19,512 nucleotides of DNA from Planctomycetaceae bacterium (lineage in GTDB: Bacteria > Planctomycetota > Planctomycetia > Planctomycetales > Planctomycetaceae). Of the stretch, positions 1-7,694 are shown one piece after another (the first letter of the stretch is position 1; the number at the start of each line of letters is the position of its first letter). The notes beneath the pieces were generated by a model. It searched no databases, was not told the origin of the DNA, and saw nothing but the letters and a program-made list of their open reading frames with translations. Made by a program: the position numbers and the translations under genes. The stretch is from assembly GCA_027000105.1 (NCBI GenBank), contig JALTOP010000533.1:11535-31046 (forward strand), written 5' to 3'.

Positions 1-4
1 CCGC

Positions 5-1120
5 TTACTCTTTGCCATTTTTCCCTCGTCCAGCTGTTTCGAGAATGGCAATAATGCACAGGACGCAAAGCGTCATCGCGATTACCGTCCAGGCGGCTGA
101 CCAGTCGGGGATCCGATACAAAAGCAGTCCCGCCAGTCCGGTTGTCAGCGTACATAAGTAAATCGTCAACACCGCATTGCGGCGGGAAAGCCCTAATTCC
201 GTCAAACGATGGGAAAAATGATTCTTGTCGGGATGAAACGGACTCAAACCCCGCTTCAAACGAATGAACATCACCGAAGAAAAATCGTAAAGAGGCACAG
301 CCAGAACGCAAAGCGGAGCCAGCATCACGTGCGTGTCCGACATGCTTTCATCGTAAAATGTTCCCAGAACCGTCATGCAGCCGAGCATGAAGCCCAGGAA
401 AGTGCTTCCCGCGTCTCCCATGAAGATTTTGGCGGGTGACCAGTTCCATCTTAAAAAACCGGCACACGCCCCGACCATTACCAACAAAATTCCCGCGACC
501 AACCAGCGGGGTTCGGAAGTTTGTGTCAGCATGATCGATGCAAAAAGGAGTGAGGCAATCAAGCTGATGCCCGCTGTCAAGCCGTCCATGTTATCCAGGA
601 AATTGAGCGAATTGATCAACAACACCAGCCAGAAAACCGTCACGATCCACCCGATGGGAGCAGAGCCGATAAATAGTGACGCACGAACCCCGGCGGCGAC
701 AACACCAATCGCCACGCAGAACTGAATTCCGAGCCGCAGTTTCCAGGAAACAGGGTGAACATCATCGATTAACCCGGTGATTGCCAGGATTAAACCGGCG
801 ATCAGGATACCCCACATTTGCGGGGCACGATACAACACGCCCCCCAGTTGTTCGTGGAGCGTTTTGGGCAACCAGTCGGAGGGGAGCACTCCTTGAAGCA
901 TCAACCAGACAAAAAGATTCGCCAAGGCGAGCGGAAGAATAACACCGAGCACGATCCCGACACCTCCTCCCAGGGGCGTGGGATGCTCATGAACTTTTCG
1001 CTCAGCCGGGATGTCTACCAAACCACAATACGGCGCAACAAGGATCATCAATCGAGTGACGATAAGAGAAACAAGAAAAGCCGGCAACAAACAGCCGAGT
1101 ACAAACCAAACGATCGCCAA
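5..1120 (-). CDS. WecA/TagO/MraY-family polyprenyl-phosphate sugar-1-phosphate transferase
   Basis: A 371-residue polytopic membrane protein of the glycosyltransferase-4 (MraY/WecA/TagO) family. It is expected to transfer a UDP-linked amino-sugar 1-phosphate to undecaprenyl phosphate, the first membrane step of a cell-envelope glycan. Visible motifs are RKVHEHPTPLGGG at residues 41-53, the Asp pair in GLIDD at 116-120, NFLDNMDG at 173-180, GDAGS at 235-239 and the loop HPDKNHFSHRL at 296-306. The RKVH..PTP and HPDKNHFSHRL motifs favour the WecA/TagO branch over MraY. Length matches the family (about 350-370). The start codon is TTG, preceded by AGGAGAA about seven bases upstream; I see no better in-frame ATG. 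The stop lies four bases from the window edge, so the gene is complete. It is 43 bases downstream of the sulfatase on the same strand and could be co-transcribed with it. The sugar substrate cannot be told from sequence. Confidence 0.9.
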   Translation of the reverse strand: MAIVWFVLGCLLPAFLVSLIVTRLMILVAPYCGLVDIPAERKVHEHPTPLGGGVGIVLGVILPLALANLFVWLMLQGVLPSDWLPKTLHEQLGGVLYRAPQMWGILIAGLILAITGLIDDVHPVSWKLRLGIQFCVAIGVVAAGVRASLFIGSAPIGWIVTVFWLVLLINSLNFLDNMDGLTAGISLIASLLFASIMLTQTSEPRWLVAGILLVMVGACAGFLRWNWSPAKIFMGDAGSTFLGFMLGCMTVLGTFYDESMSDTHVMLAPLCVLAVPLYDFSSVMFIRLKRGLSPFHPDKNHFSHRLTELGLSRRNAVLTIYLCTLTTGLAGLLLYRIPDWSAAWTVIAMTLCVLCIIAILETAGRGKNGKE

Positions 1121-1163
1121 TCAACTTCTCCTGAAAAACATCACTATTGCGGAATCTGCAAAA

Positions 1164-2765
1164 CTATTTTTTTCCCGGCTTCTTCTTCGTTTTTTTCTGT
1201 CGTGGTTTCCGTTTCGGGTAAACCGGATTCTTCGGCACCGAACCTGTGTCGTCCGGCACTTCCAACTCTTTGGCTAACCGTTCCAGCTCTGCGTGCAGTT
1301 CCGCCTGGATTTTCGCATACTCGGTTTGCCCATAAACAGAGTGCATTTCGTGCGGGTCTTTTTCCAGATCGTAAAGCTCCCATTCGCCAAGATTGTAAAA
1401 ATGGATCAGCTTGTAACGATCAGTCCGAACGCCGCGATGTCGGCGGACCATGTGAGCGGTACGTCTGTCCGGTTCAAATTCGTAATACTGATAATAATGT
1501 GATTTCCTCCAATCTTTGGGCACGTTGCCTTTCAGAATCGGCACAATACTTCGGCCCTGCATATGGGGCGGAATCGGAACTCCAGCGACATCGAGAAACG
1601 TTTCCGCAAAATCGACATTCGAAACAAGTTGCTTCGAAACCTGCCCCGGTTTTACAACACCTGGCCAGCGCACCAGCAGTGGTTGACGGTACGACTCCTC
1701 ATACATGAACCGTTTATCAAACCAGCCGTGTTCTCCCAGGTAAAAACCTTGATCCGACGAATAAACGACAATCGTATTCTCCGCCAGGCCACTTTCATCG
1801 AGATAATCGAGAACACGTCCGACATTTTCATCAACCGAGGCGATGCACCGCAGATAATCTTTGATATATCGCTGATACTTCCAGCGAACCAGGTCCTTCC
1901 CTTTCAGGTTCGCTTCACGAAAAGCCCTGTTCTTGGGATTGTACGCCGCGTTCCACACTTTGAGCTGTTCTGCGTTCAGATAGGGAGGAGGTGTCAATTT
2001 CAAATCGCGGGGCGTCATCGTTTTGGCGATCGTCATATCCTGCGTATGAGCTGCGGTTCCGCGCCCGGAATAGTCGTCGAATAAATTAACCGGTTCCGGA
2101 ATGGTGACGTCATCGTACAAGTGCAGATATTTCGGCCCTGGTGCCCATTCACGATGCGGCGCTTTGTGCTGAAACATCAACAGAAAAGGCTTCGATTGAT
2201 CGCGATCATTTTTGAGCCATTCGAGAGCCAGGTCGGTGATGATATCAGTTGTGTAACCTGTGTATCTTTTTTTGGTACGGTTCCCGTCGCCATGCTCATC
2301 CCGCAACATGAGAGGATTGTAATACGGCCCCTGTCCAACGAGCACTTCAGAATAACTGAAACCGGTCGGCTCCATATGTTCCCCGAGATGCCATTTCCCG
2401 ATGATCGCTGTTTGATAGCCCGATTTTTTCAACAGCTTCGGGAATGTGACCTGTGTTCCGTCAAAGCAGTTGCCGTTGCGGTAGAAACCGTTTTTGTGAC
2501 TGTACTTTCCGGTAAGAATGACCGCACGGGAAGGCCCGCAAATGGAGTTTGTGCAAAAGCAGTTCTCAAACCGCATTCCTTCGTTACCGATGCGATCCAG
2601 ATTGGGCGTTTTGTTGATTTTTGAACCGTAACAGCCGATCGCCTGTGCGGCATGATCATCCGCAAAAATGAACAGAATGTTGGGACGCGACGCCGCTTCA
2701 ATTAAAGAGAGCTTGCAAAACAGGCTGCAAAAAATAATTGAAAGAAACAGAGAACGATTGAACAT
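1164..2765 (-). CDS. Exported type I sulfatase (arylsulfatase / S1 family)
   Basis: A 533-residue sulfatase likely to remove sulfate esters from sulfated glycans outside the cytoplasm. An N-terminal signal peptide (about residues 1-25, ending in a small-residue site near IEAAS) is followed by the metal-binding start of the fold, NILFIFADDHA, with Asp36 and Asp37. The catalytic signature SICGPSRAVILTG (residues 74-86) carries Cys76, the residue converted to formylglycine by a sulfatase-maturing enzyme; no such enzyme is in the window. GKWHLG (about 123-128) and YSSDQGFYLGEHGW further on supply more conserved active-site residues. The C-terminus ends in a strongly basic Lys/Arg/Pro tail. The ATG has GGGAAG about nine bases upstream. 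A long dyad (2794-2824) sits in the leader. Large sulfatase repertoires are typical of planctomycetes. The substrate cannot be assigned. Confidence 0.95.
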   Translation of the reverse strand: MFNRSLFLSIIFCSLFCKLSLIEAASRPNILFIFADDHAAQAIGCYGSKINKTPNLDRIGNEGMRFENCFCTNSICGPSRAVILTGKYSHKNGFYRNGNCFDGTQVTFPKLLKKSGYQTAIIGKWHLGEHMEPTGFSYSEVLVGQGPYYNPLMLRDEHGDGNRTKKRYTGYTTDIITDLALEWLKNDRDQSKPFLLMFQHKAPHREWAPGPKYLHLYDDVTIPEPVNLFDDYSGRGTAAHTQDMTIAKTMTPRDLKLTPPPYLNAEQLKVWNAAYNPKNRAFREANLKGKDLVRWKYQRYIKDYLRCIASVDENVGRVLDYLDESGLAENTIVVYSSDQGFYLGEHGWFDKRFMYEESYRQPLLVRWPGVVKPGQVSKQLVSNVDFAETFLDVAGVPIPPHMQGRSIVPILKGNVPKDWRKSHYYQYYEFEPDRRTAHMVRRHRGVRTDRYKLIHFYNLGEWELYDLEKDPHEMHSVYGQTEYAKIQAELHAELERLAKELEVPDDTGSVPKNPVYPKRKPRQKKTKKKPGKK

Positions 2766-2793
2766 AAATAATCTTCCCGAATTGATGACGGAG

Positions 2794-2824
2794 ATGATTG
2801 ACGGAGTTGCAACTCGTCAATCAT
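2794..2824. repeat. Near-perfect 16-bp inverted repeat (hairpin or operator) in the sulfatase leader
   Basis: Left arm ATGATTGACG-G-AGTTGC and right arm GCAACTCGTCAATCAT are reverse complements apart from one extra G at 2803/2804. The centre AGTTGCAACT is itself a perfect palindrome. The element lies 28 bases upstream of the sulfatase ATG. The outer GACGGAG also occurs as a direct repeat at 2787-2793. No T-run follows on either strand, so it is not a classical intrinsic terminator. An operator or leader hairpin is more likely, but that is inference. Confidence 0.75.
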
Positions 2825-2940
2825 GTCGATTTCAAAAGTCAAAAACAAGTCGTAAACAGCTGCGGAGAGGCTATTTATTCACCAGAGTTACAGCGCAAAA
2901 CAGTTGGAAACCGATGCTCATGTTCATCCGAGGCGATTGC

Positions 2941-2970
2941 GATATCAGCAACCGAATTTCTGTTGATATC
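2941..2970. repeat. Inverted repeat GATATCA...TGATATC after rarA
   Basis: Seven-base perfect arms GATATCA (2941-2947) and TGATATC (2964-2970) flank a 16-base centre, ten bases past the rarA stop. No T-run follows in the minus direction, so a role as a factor-independent terminator is doubtful. Confidence 0.4.
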
Positions 2971-2980
2971 CGGGAAGTAT

Positions 2981-4303
2981 TTACTCCGCGTCATCGCTTT
3001 TCAGTTTGTGAAGATACTGTGCCATCCGGGCTTCGTAGCCCCGATTGACTGGGCGATAGTATTCTTTCTCGATGCCGAGATACTCCTGGTCGAGCCAGCC
3101 TTTTTCCGTATCGTGAGGATACTGATAGCCTTCACCATGCCCCATCCGTTTGGCACCGGTGTAATGCCGATCTTTCAAATGTTTCGGAACCGGGAGTAAT
3201 TGTTCGTGTTGCAGGTCGTGAATGGCCTCGTCAATGGCGATGTAAGACGCGTTTGATTTCGGAGCGCATGCCAGATAGGTGGCTGCCTGCGAGAGAATAA
3301 TTCTGCATTCGGGCATTCCGATCATTTCAGTTGCCTGTGCCGCAGAGGTCGCCAACGTAATCGCCCGGGGATCGGCGTTCCCGATATCTTCCGCGGCGGA
3401 TATCATCAATCGGCGAGCAATAAACCGAGGGGACTCGCCCGCTTCGAGCATTCGAGCGAGCCAATAAACAGCAGCATCCGGATCACTCCCGCGAATACTT
3501 TTTATCATCGCAGAAGCGGCGTCGTAATGTTCATCGCCGTGGTTGTCGTATCGAATGACTTTGCGTTGCAACGATTCTTCAATCACTTGAACCGAAAGTC
3601 GTCTCTGCTCTTTAGGAAGATTTTTCAGTGATAGAACCGCAATTTCCAACGCATTCAAAGCCCGCCTGGCGTCCCCATCGGCCGTGTTTGCCAGAAACTC
3701 CAACGCACCCGGTTCCACCTGTACTTCAAGAGAGCCGAGCCCACGTTGAGTATCGGATAGCGCCCGATGAAGAAGTTGAAGGATATCATCCAGTTCCAGC
3801 GGTTGGAATTCGAACAGATGTGAGCGACTCAGTAGTGGTGCAACCAGCGCGAAGGAGGGGTTGTCGGTGGTTGCTCCGATAAAAATGACTGTTCCCTGTT
3901 CAAGTTCAGGGAGCAAAACATCCTGTTGGGTTTTGGTGAAGTGGTGCAGTTCATCCACGAACAGAACCGTTCGCTGGCCGGAAGCGGCAAGTGCATTTTC
4001 AGCCTGCATCAGACCGGCGCGCACCTCTTTCACGCCACAGGAGGCAGCATTGAGAGCGATCCAGTTTGCGCTAACCTGTTTTGAAATCAACTGTGCCAGT
4101 GTTGTTTTACCGGTGCCGGGCGGGCCATAAAATATGAGTGAGCCAAGCGTCCGCGTTGCCAACAATCGAGGTAACAGGCAGCCTTCTCCCAGAAAATGTT
4201 TTTGCCCCGCGAAATCGTCGAGCGATTCAGGTCTCATCCGGGCGGCCAGCGGTTGCACCCGTTGGCGGTTTTTCTGCTCCATCTGATCAAACAGTCCAGC
4301 CAT
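2981..4303 (-). CDS. rarA: Replication-associated recombination protein RarA (MgsA), AAA+ ATPase
   Basis: A 440-residue cytoplasmic AAA+ ATPase of the RarA/MgsA/WRNIP1 family, related to clamp-loader subunits, which acts at stalled replication forks. The N-terminus AARMRPESLDDFAGQKHFLG (20-39) is the typical family opening. Walker A is GPPGTGKT (60-67), Walker B is VLFVDEL (113-119), sensor 1 lies in FIGATTDNPSF (141-151), and the arginine-finger region is LLSRSHLFEF (157-166). The C-terminal MgsA-type domain begins near YDNHGDEHYDAASAMIKSIR and continues through RLMISAAEDIGNADPRA. Length matches bacterial RarA (about 430-450). The start is ATG without a clear Shine-Dalgarno sequence. Neighbours on either side suggest no functional link; it looks like a housekeeping gene transcribed alone. 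Confidence 0.96.
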   Translation of the reverse strand: MAGLFDQMEQKNRQRVQPLAARMRPESLDDFAGQKHFLGEGCLLPRLLATRTLGSLIFYGPPGTGKTTLAQLISKQVSANWIALNAASCGVKEVRAGLMQAENALAASGQRTVLFVDELHHFTKTQQDVLLPELEQGTVIFIGATTDNPSFALVAPLLSRSHLFEFQPLELDDILQLLHRALSDTQRGLGSLEVQVEPGALEFLANTADGDARRALNALEIAVLSLKNLPKEQRRLSVQVIEESLQRKVIRYDNHGDEHYDAASAMIKSIRGSDPDAAVYWLARMLEAGESPRFIARRLMISAAEDIGNADPRAITLATSAAQATEMIGMPECRIILSQAATYLACAPKSNASYIAIDEAIHDLQHEQLLPVPKHLKDRHYTGAKRMGHGEGYQYPHDTEKGWLDQEYLGIEKEYYRPVNRGYEARMAQYLHKLKSDDAE

Positions 4304-4397
4304 ATTCAGTCCATGATGAGAGGGATCCAGCTCGCCGTTGGTTTCTTCCAGATATCGATACCAGCATCAGGCCGTCCCGGAAACAGTAGGGAACGTC

Positions 4398-4622
4398 ATG
4401 AAATCAACATCGCTGGAACCGGCATTTCCATTGGGAGATGTTCAGGAAAGCCGGGATATCAAAACGAAAAGTCTCCGCCCTGCCGTTCAGACGAAATTTG
4501 TTCTGAACCCGCATCAAAAGGTGGGAATCCTGGCTCAAGTTCACGCGAACCGCGCCTTGGCGGTGCCATGCTCTCCTGAGCCGATCGCTCCCGCGGTAGA
4601 ACTCGTAGGGCCAACAAATTAA
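4398..4622 (+). CDS. Possible small protein (74 aa), uncertain
   Basis: An ATG with AGGGAA five to six bases upstream opens a 74-codon frame ending in TAA at 4622. Codon choice looks ordinary for the window, and there is no other gene on either strand here. The product is soluble, Pro/Val-rich and matches no family I know; it has no signal peptide or membrane segment. It may be chance coding in the rarA upstream region. Confidence 0.25.
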   Translation: MKSTSLEPAFPLGDVQESRDIKTKSLRPAVQTKFVLNPHQKVGILAQVHANRALAVPCSPEPIAPAVELVGPTN

Positions 4623-4671
4623 AGTCCAGCATCGAACAGGGCAGAGACTTTATTTCTTTCTCCAACTACTA

Positions 4672-4680
4672 TGCTACAAT
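4672..4680 (+). promoter_or_regulatory. Putative extended -10 promoter for the AtpI-like gene
   Basis: TGCTACAAT matches the extended -10 form TGnTATAAT with one difference. No good -35 box is present, which is usual for extended -10 promoters. It lies 54 bases before the ATG at 4735. Assigned by motif alone. Confidence 0.4.
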
Positions 4681-4734
4681 TGGAAACAGGGGGAAACAAC
4701 CTTTTCGTTCCTGTCTTCAAGCTCATTCAACAAA

Positions 4735-4998
4735 ATGGAAAAAATGCCGAAAAACAGAAACGATTCTGATGCATCAAGAGGACAAAAAAAGGAATTTCCC
4801 AGACAGGATGTCTCCCCATTGATAGAAGCATTTCGAATACTTTCCCACATTACAACGGCCATCATTTTGACAATGATCTGCGGGGGCCTTGGATATGCCA
4901 TTGACAGATATCTGCACATAAAAGGCGTTACCGTAATCGGATTTCTCGCCGGTGGTGCATGGGCGTTACGTCAACTTATTACCGCTGTTTCGCGATAG
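4735..4998 (+). CDS. AtpI/AtpZ-like small membrane protein (putative F0F1-ATPase accessory subunit)
   Basis: An 87-residue protein with a charged N-terminus (residues 1-25) and two membrane helices (about 38-57 and 66-84). The first helix ends in GGLGYAIDRYL (50-60), the Gly-rich G-x-x-x-D signature of the AtpI/ATPase_gene1 family, whose members sit at the head of many ATP synthase operons and help c-ring assembly or cation transport. Here it stands alone, with no ATP synthase genes in view, and converges on the nqr locus. Start choice is uncertain: ATG at 4735 has no clear Shine-Dalgarno sequence, and ATG at 4744 is preceded by GGAA at short spacing. Family placement is by pattern, so the functional call is tentative. 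Confidence 0.75.
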   Translation: MEKMPKNRNDSDASRGQKKEFPRQDVSPLIEAFRILSHITTAIILTMICGGLGYAIDRYLHIKGVTVIGFLAGGAWALRQLITAVSR

Positions 4999-5111
4999 CA
5001 GAGTGATAGGCAGAGCGGCAGTGCAAATCGCATCTGCAAAGCAATTCATGTGCCGAAATTGCATGCTGAAATCAACTCTGCGTACAAACTGGCAAACAGT
5101 TGCCTCGTCTT

Positions 5112-5318
5112 TTATTCCGATTCCGTGCTGTCCGAACTCGGTTTTGAGGTGGTTTTTGTGGAGAGGCAGACATCGCAGGCACTTTTCCCTTCTTGTCCGG
5201 GAATGTTGTTCATGCCACCACATGTGCCCTTCAGGCAACGATCGCTCATGATAACCCCAATGGCCAATCCGATAAAAGCGGCCGCAAAAACAAGAATTGC
5301 TGCTAGAAACGTTGCCAT
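5112..5318 (-). CDS. nqrM: Na+-NQR maturation protein NqrM (DUF539)
   Basis: A 68-residue protein with one N-terminal membrane helix (about residues 3-24) followed by a short cytoplasmic part with four cysteines: Cys28, Cys33 in GTCGG, Cys48 and Cys51 in CDVC. This layout and length match NqrM, which is required for Na+-NQR assembly, probably by delivering the Fe of the NqrD/NqrE cysteine site. It is the last gene of the nqr locus, starting three bases after the apbE stop, with AAGGAAT upstream of its ATG. The order nqrF-apbE-nqrM is the same as in Vibrio. The tail after Cys51 is Ser/Thr-rich and poorly conserved in the family. Past the stop (in the minus direction) there are only short stem-loops such as GGCAACTGTTTGCC, so the terminator is uncertain. 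Confidence 0.93.
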   Translation of the reverse strand: MATFLAAILVFAAAFIGLAIGVIMSDRCLKGTCGGMNNIPGQEGKSACDVCLSTKTTSKPSSDSTESE

Positions 5319-5321
5319 GTT

Positions 5322-6359
5322 TTATTCCTTTGTTTCAAGAAGAGGGAACTGTGGCGAATGTTCCACGATCAGTTCCCCTTCCTGTTCATAAATAAGATAC
5401 ACGTTCAGTCGATGATTTTGGGCGTACTCCCAGGCACGTTCAGGCCCCATCACCATCAGCGCCGTGGCTAACGCATCTGCCTGCATACAGGTTTCTGAAA
5501 TGACGGAAACCGAATGGAGCAGGTGTGTCACAGGACGTCCGGTCCTGCTGTCGATTGTATGCGAAAACTTCTCTCCGTCTATTTGATAAAAGTTGCGATA
5601 GTCCCCTGATGTTGCCATTGCCCGGTTGTTCAATTCGATGATTTCAGTCACTTCCCGCCTGTTTTCAACCGGTTTTTCGATTCCCAAACGCCAAGCCGTA
5701 CGATTATTTTTTTTCCCCCGAGCGACAACTTCTCCGCCGATATTGACCAGATAATTTCGATATCCCATCTCCGCAAGCAGTTCCGCGACTCGATCCACCG
5801 CATACCCTTTAGCGATCGCAGAAAGGTCAATTTTCAACGCGGCCTTTTCTTTTCTAATAGCCGGGGGGCTCATATGGACTCCCAGTTTTTCATATCCGAC
5901 CACTTCCACTGTCTGTTTGATGAGATCATCATTCGGGATTTCTTGTCCTGACGATTCCGGACCGAAATGCCACAGATTCACCAATGGCCCCACGGTAGGG
6001 TCAAAATTTCCGTCGGTTTGTTTGGAGATCTCCAACGCTTCTGAAACAACTTTTGCGAAGTCGGAAGAAACAGGAAACCAGTCTGTCGAATCGGAAGCGT
6101 TGAACCGGGATATTTCCGACTCTTCCAAATATGTTGACATCTGTTGATTGATTTGAGCCAGCAGTGCTTCGATATCCGATTTCAGTTGATCTGACTCGGG
6201 ACGGCCTTCAGATGCAGCAAGTGTTATCTGATAGAAGGTTCCCATTGTTTCGCCGCTCAGTTTGAACTCTGTGGCGGTTTGGGAACACCCGGAAAGAAAA
6301 ATGCTCCCACCCACGAACAGGGTAAGAGCATACAGGTTGCGAATAATATCGGGATTCAT
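5322..6359 (-). CDS. apbE: FAD:protein FMN transferase ApbE (lipoprotein)
   Basis: An ApbE-family flavin transferase that covalently attaches FMN to a threonine in target proteins, here expected to be NqrB and NqrC. The N-terminus is a lipoprotein signal ending in LSGC, with the lipidated Cys at residue 25. Family motifs are GETMGTFYQI near the start, DLSAIAKGYAVDR, NIGGEVVARG, HTIDSRTGRPV and MQADALATALMVMG, which carries the Mg2+/FAD-binding Asp. I chose ATG at 6359 (345 aa) because it gives a proper signal peptide. A TTG at 6380, directly after the nqrF stop, would add seven residues ending in a Phe just before this Met and has no Shine-Dalgarno advantage. It sits between nqrF and nqrM in what looks like one transcript. 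Confidence 0.95.
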   Translation of the reverse strand: MNPDIIRNLYALTLFVGGSIFLSGCSQTATEFKLSGETMGTFYQITLAASEGRPESDQLKSDIEALLAQINQQMSTYLEESEISRFNASDSTDWFPVSSDFAKVVSEALEISKQTDGNFDPTVGPLVNLWHFGPESSGQEIPNDDLIKQTVEVVGYEKLGVHMSPPAIRKEKAALKIDLSAIAKGYAVDRVAELLAEMGYRNYLVNIGGEVVARGKKNNRTAWRLGIEKPVENRREVTEIIELNNRAMATSGDYRNFYQIDGEKFSHTIDSRTGRPVTHLLHSVSVISETCMQADALATALMVMGPERAWEYAQNHRLNVYLIYEQEGELIVEHSPQFPLLETKE

Positions 6360-6380
6360 GAATTTCAAACACTCTGCCAA

Positions 6381-7598
6381 TCAGCCGAAGTCGTCGAACG
6401 AGATGTTTTCTTTTTCGACACCCAGATCGTACAGCATTTTTTGTGCTGCTGAAAGCATCATGGGCGGCCCGCAAATGTAGTATTCAATATCTTCCGGAGC
6501 AGGGTGGTCTTTCAGGTATTCATCATGCAACACATTGTGAATGAACCCGACATATCCGGTCCAGTTATCTTCCGGTTGTGGTTCGGAAAGAGCCACATTC
6601 ATTTTGAAGTTGGGATGGTTCTTCTCGAGTTCCTCAAATTCATCGAGATAGAACAGTTCACGTAACGAACGCCCTCCGTACCAGTAGGAGATTTTCCGTT
6701 TCGAATTGCGACCTTTCAGTAATTCGAAAATGTGCGAACGCAGCGGAGCCATCCCGGCCCCACCACCGATGTAAACCATTTCTGCATCGGTCTCTTTAAT
6801 AAAGAATTCGCCATAGGGACCGGAAATCGTGACTTCGTCTCCTGGCTTCAGATTGAAAATATAAGAAGACATTTTACCGGGAGGTGTTCCTTCCGGTGCG
6901 CGAGGCGGAGGGGTTGCCACGCGAACATTAAGCATGATGATCCCCTTTTCTCCGGGATAGTTCGCCATCGAATAGGCACGTACGACCGGCTCGGTGACGA
7001 CCGATTTTATTTTCCATAAATCATACTTGTCCCAGTCACTCCTATATTCTTCTTCGATGTCGAATGTTTCGTAACAGAGTTCGTGAGGCGGTGCTTCAAT
7101 CTGGATGAATCCCCCCGCTTTAAAATCGACATCTTCTCCTTCGGGCAGATCCAGAACAAGCTCTTTGATGAACGTCGCCACATTGTGGTTGGAGCGGACT
7201 TTGCAATTCCACTTTTTGGTTTCAAAGACCTCGGGAGGAACTTCGATTTTCATATCATGTTTGATCGGAACCTGGCAGGAAAGACGCATTCCTTCGCGAG
7301 CTTCCTTTTTGCTGATATGCGATTTTTCCGTTTCAAGGATTTCGCCACCGCCTTCTTTGACAATCACCGTACATTGCCCGCAGGTTCCTCCACCGCCACA
7401 GGCAGATGAAACAAATATCTTGTTGGCTGCCAACGCATTGAGCAGTTTTCCGCCCGCAGGAACCTCCAGATCTTTCTGATCGTTGACAACGATATGCACA
7501 TTCCCGGACGGGACGAGTTTCCACTTGGCGAACTGGATCACAGCGACCAATGCCAACACGACCCCCGTGAACATGACAACGCCCAGAACAATTTCCAT
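6381..7598 (-). CDS. nqrF: Na+-translocating NADH:quinone reductase subunit F
   Basis: A 405-residue electron-input subunit that oxidises NADH and passes electrons through FAD to a 2Fe-2S cluster. One N-terminal membrane helix (about 3-24) anchors it. The ferredoxin domain carries Cys67, Cys73, Cys76 and Cys108 in SACGGGGTCGQC and LSCQ. The FAD motif RAYSMANYP is at 207-215, the pyridine-nucleotide motif GGGAGMAP at 278-285, and a YYICGPPMM segment lies near the end. The protein finishes with the typical FDDFG. All positions are shifted by about three from the Vibrio protein. The ATG at 7598 is preceded by a weak GAG and, further up, by a hairpin (7625-7645). Confidence 0.98.
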   Translation of the reverse strand: MEIVLGVVMFTGVVLALVAVIQFAKWKLVPSGNVHIVVNDQKDLEVPAGGKLLNALAANKIFVSSACGGGGTCGQCTVIVKEGGGEILETEKSHISKKEAREGMRLSCQVPIKHDMKIEVPPEVFETKKWNCKVRSNHNVATFIKELVLDLPEGEDVDFKAGGFIQIEAPPHELCYETFDIEEEYRSDWDKYDLWKIKSVVTEPVVRAYSMANYPGEKGIIMLNVRVATPPPRAPEGTPPGKMSSYIFNLKPGDEVTISGPYGEFFIKETDAEMVYIGGGAGMAPLRSHIFELLKGRNSKRKISYWYGGRSLRELFYLDEFEELEKNHPNFKMNVALSEPQPEDNWTGYVGFIHNVLHDEYLKDHPAPEDIEYYICGPPMMLSAAQKMLYDLGVEKENISFDDFG

Positions 7599-7624
7599 GA
7601 CAAAAACTCACTCAAGAATAAACC

Positions 7625-7645
7625 AACTGGTCGGTACGATCAGTT
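7625..7645. repeat. Stem-loop in the nqrE-nqrF gap
   Basis: AACTGGTC (7625-7632) and GATCAGTT (7638-7645) pair over eight positions with one G-T pair, around a five-base loop. It lies 27 bases upstream of the nqrF ATG in a 96-base gap. It could modulate or process the transcript, or be chance. Confidence 0.4.
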
Positions 7646-7694
7646 ATTGTTGAAAAAGGGTACTTGACAACTTCAAAAAAGGTCTGAATATTGT

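Larger units (their letters stand above)
2766..2980. other. Intergenic region between rarA and the sulfatase gene
   Basis: A 215-base gap between two minus-strand genes. It holds the sulfatase leader with its Shine-Dalgarno sequence, the long dyad at 2794-2824, and a second weaker dyad at 2941-2970 just after the rarA stop. I see no credible gene; the short overlapping frames have no family features. Confidence 0.6.
4304..4734. other. Intergenic region between divergent rarA and the AtpI-like gene
   Basis: A 431-base region that should hold the promoters of rarA (minus) and the AtpI-like gene (plus). I see an extended -10 box at 4672-4680 for the plus gene and a doubtful small plus-strand ORF at 4398-4622. 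No dyad or RNA gene is evident. Confidence 0.5.

Noticed and set aside
818..1708. Long plus-strand open frame (296 codons) opposite the transferase and sulfatase genes
   Set aside because: It lies antisense across two well-supported genes, its product is low-complexity without family motifs, and it has no Shine-Dalgarno support.
5040..5111. Short stem-loops after nqrM as an intrinsic terminator
   Set aside because: Stems are only five to six bases and no T-run follows in the minus direction, so the call is not supported.
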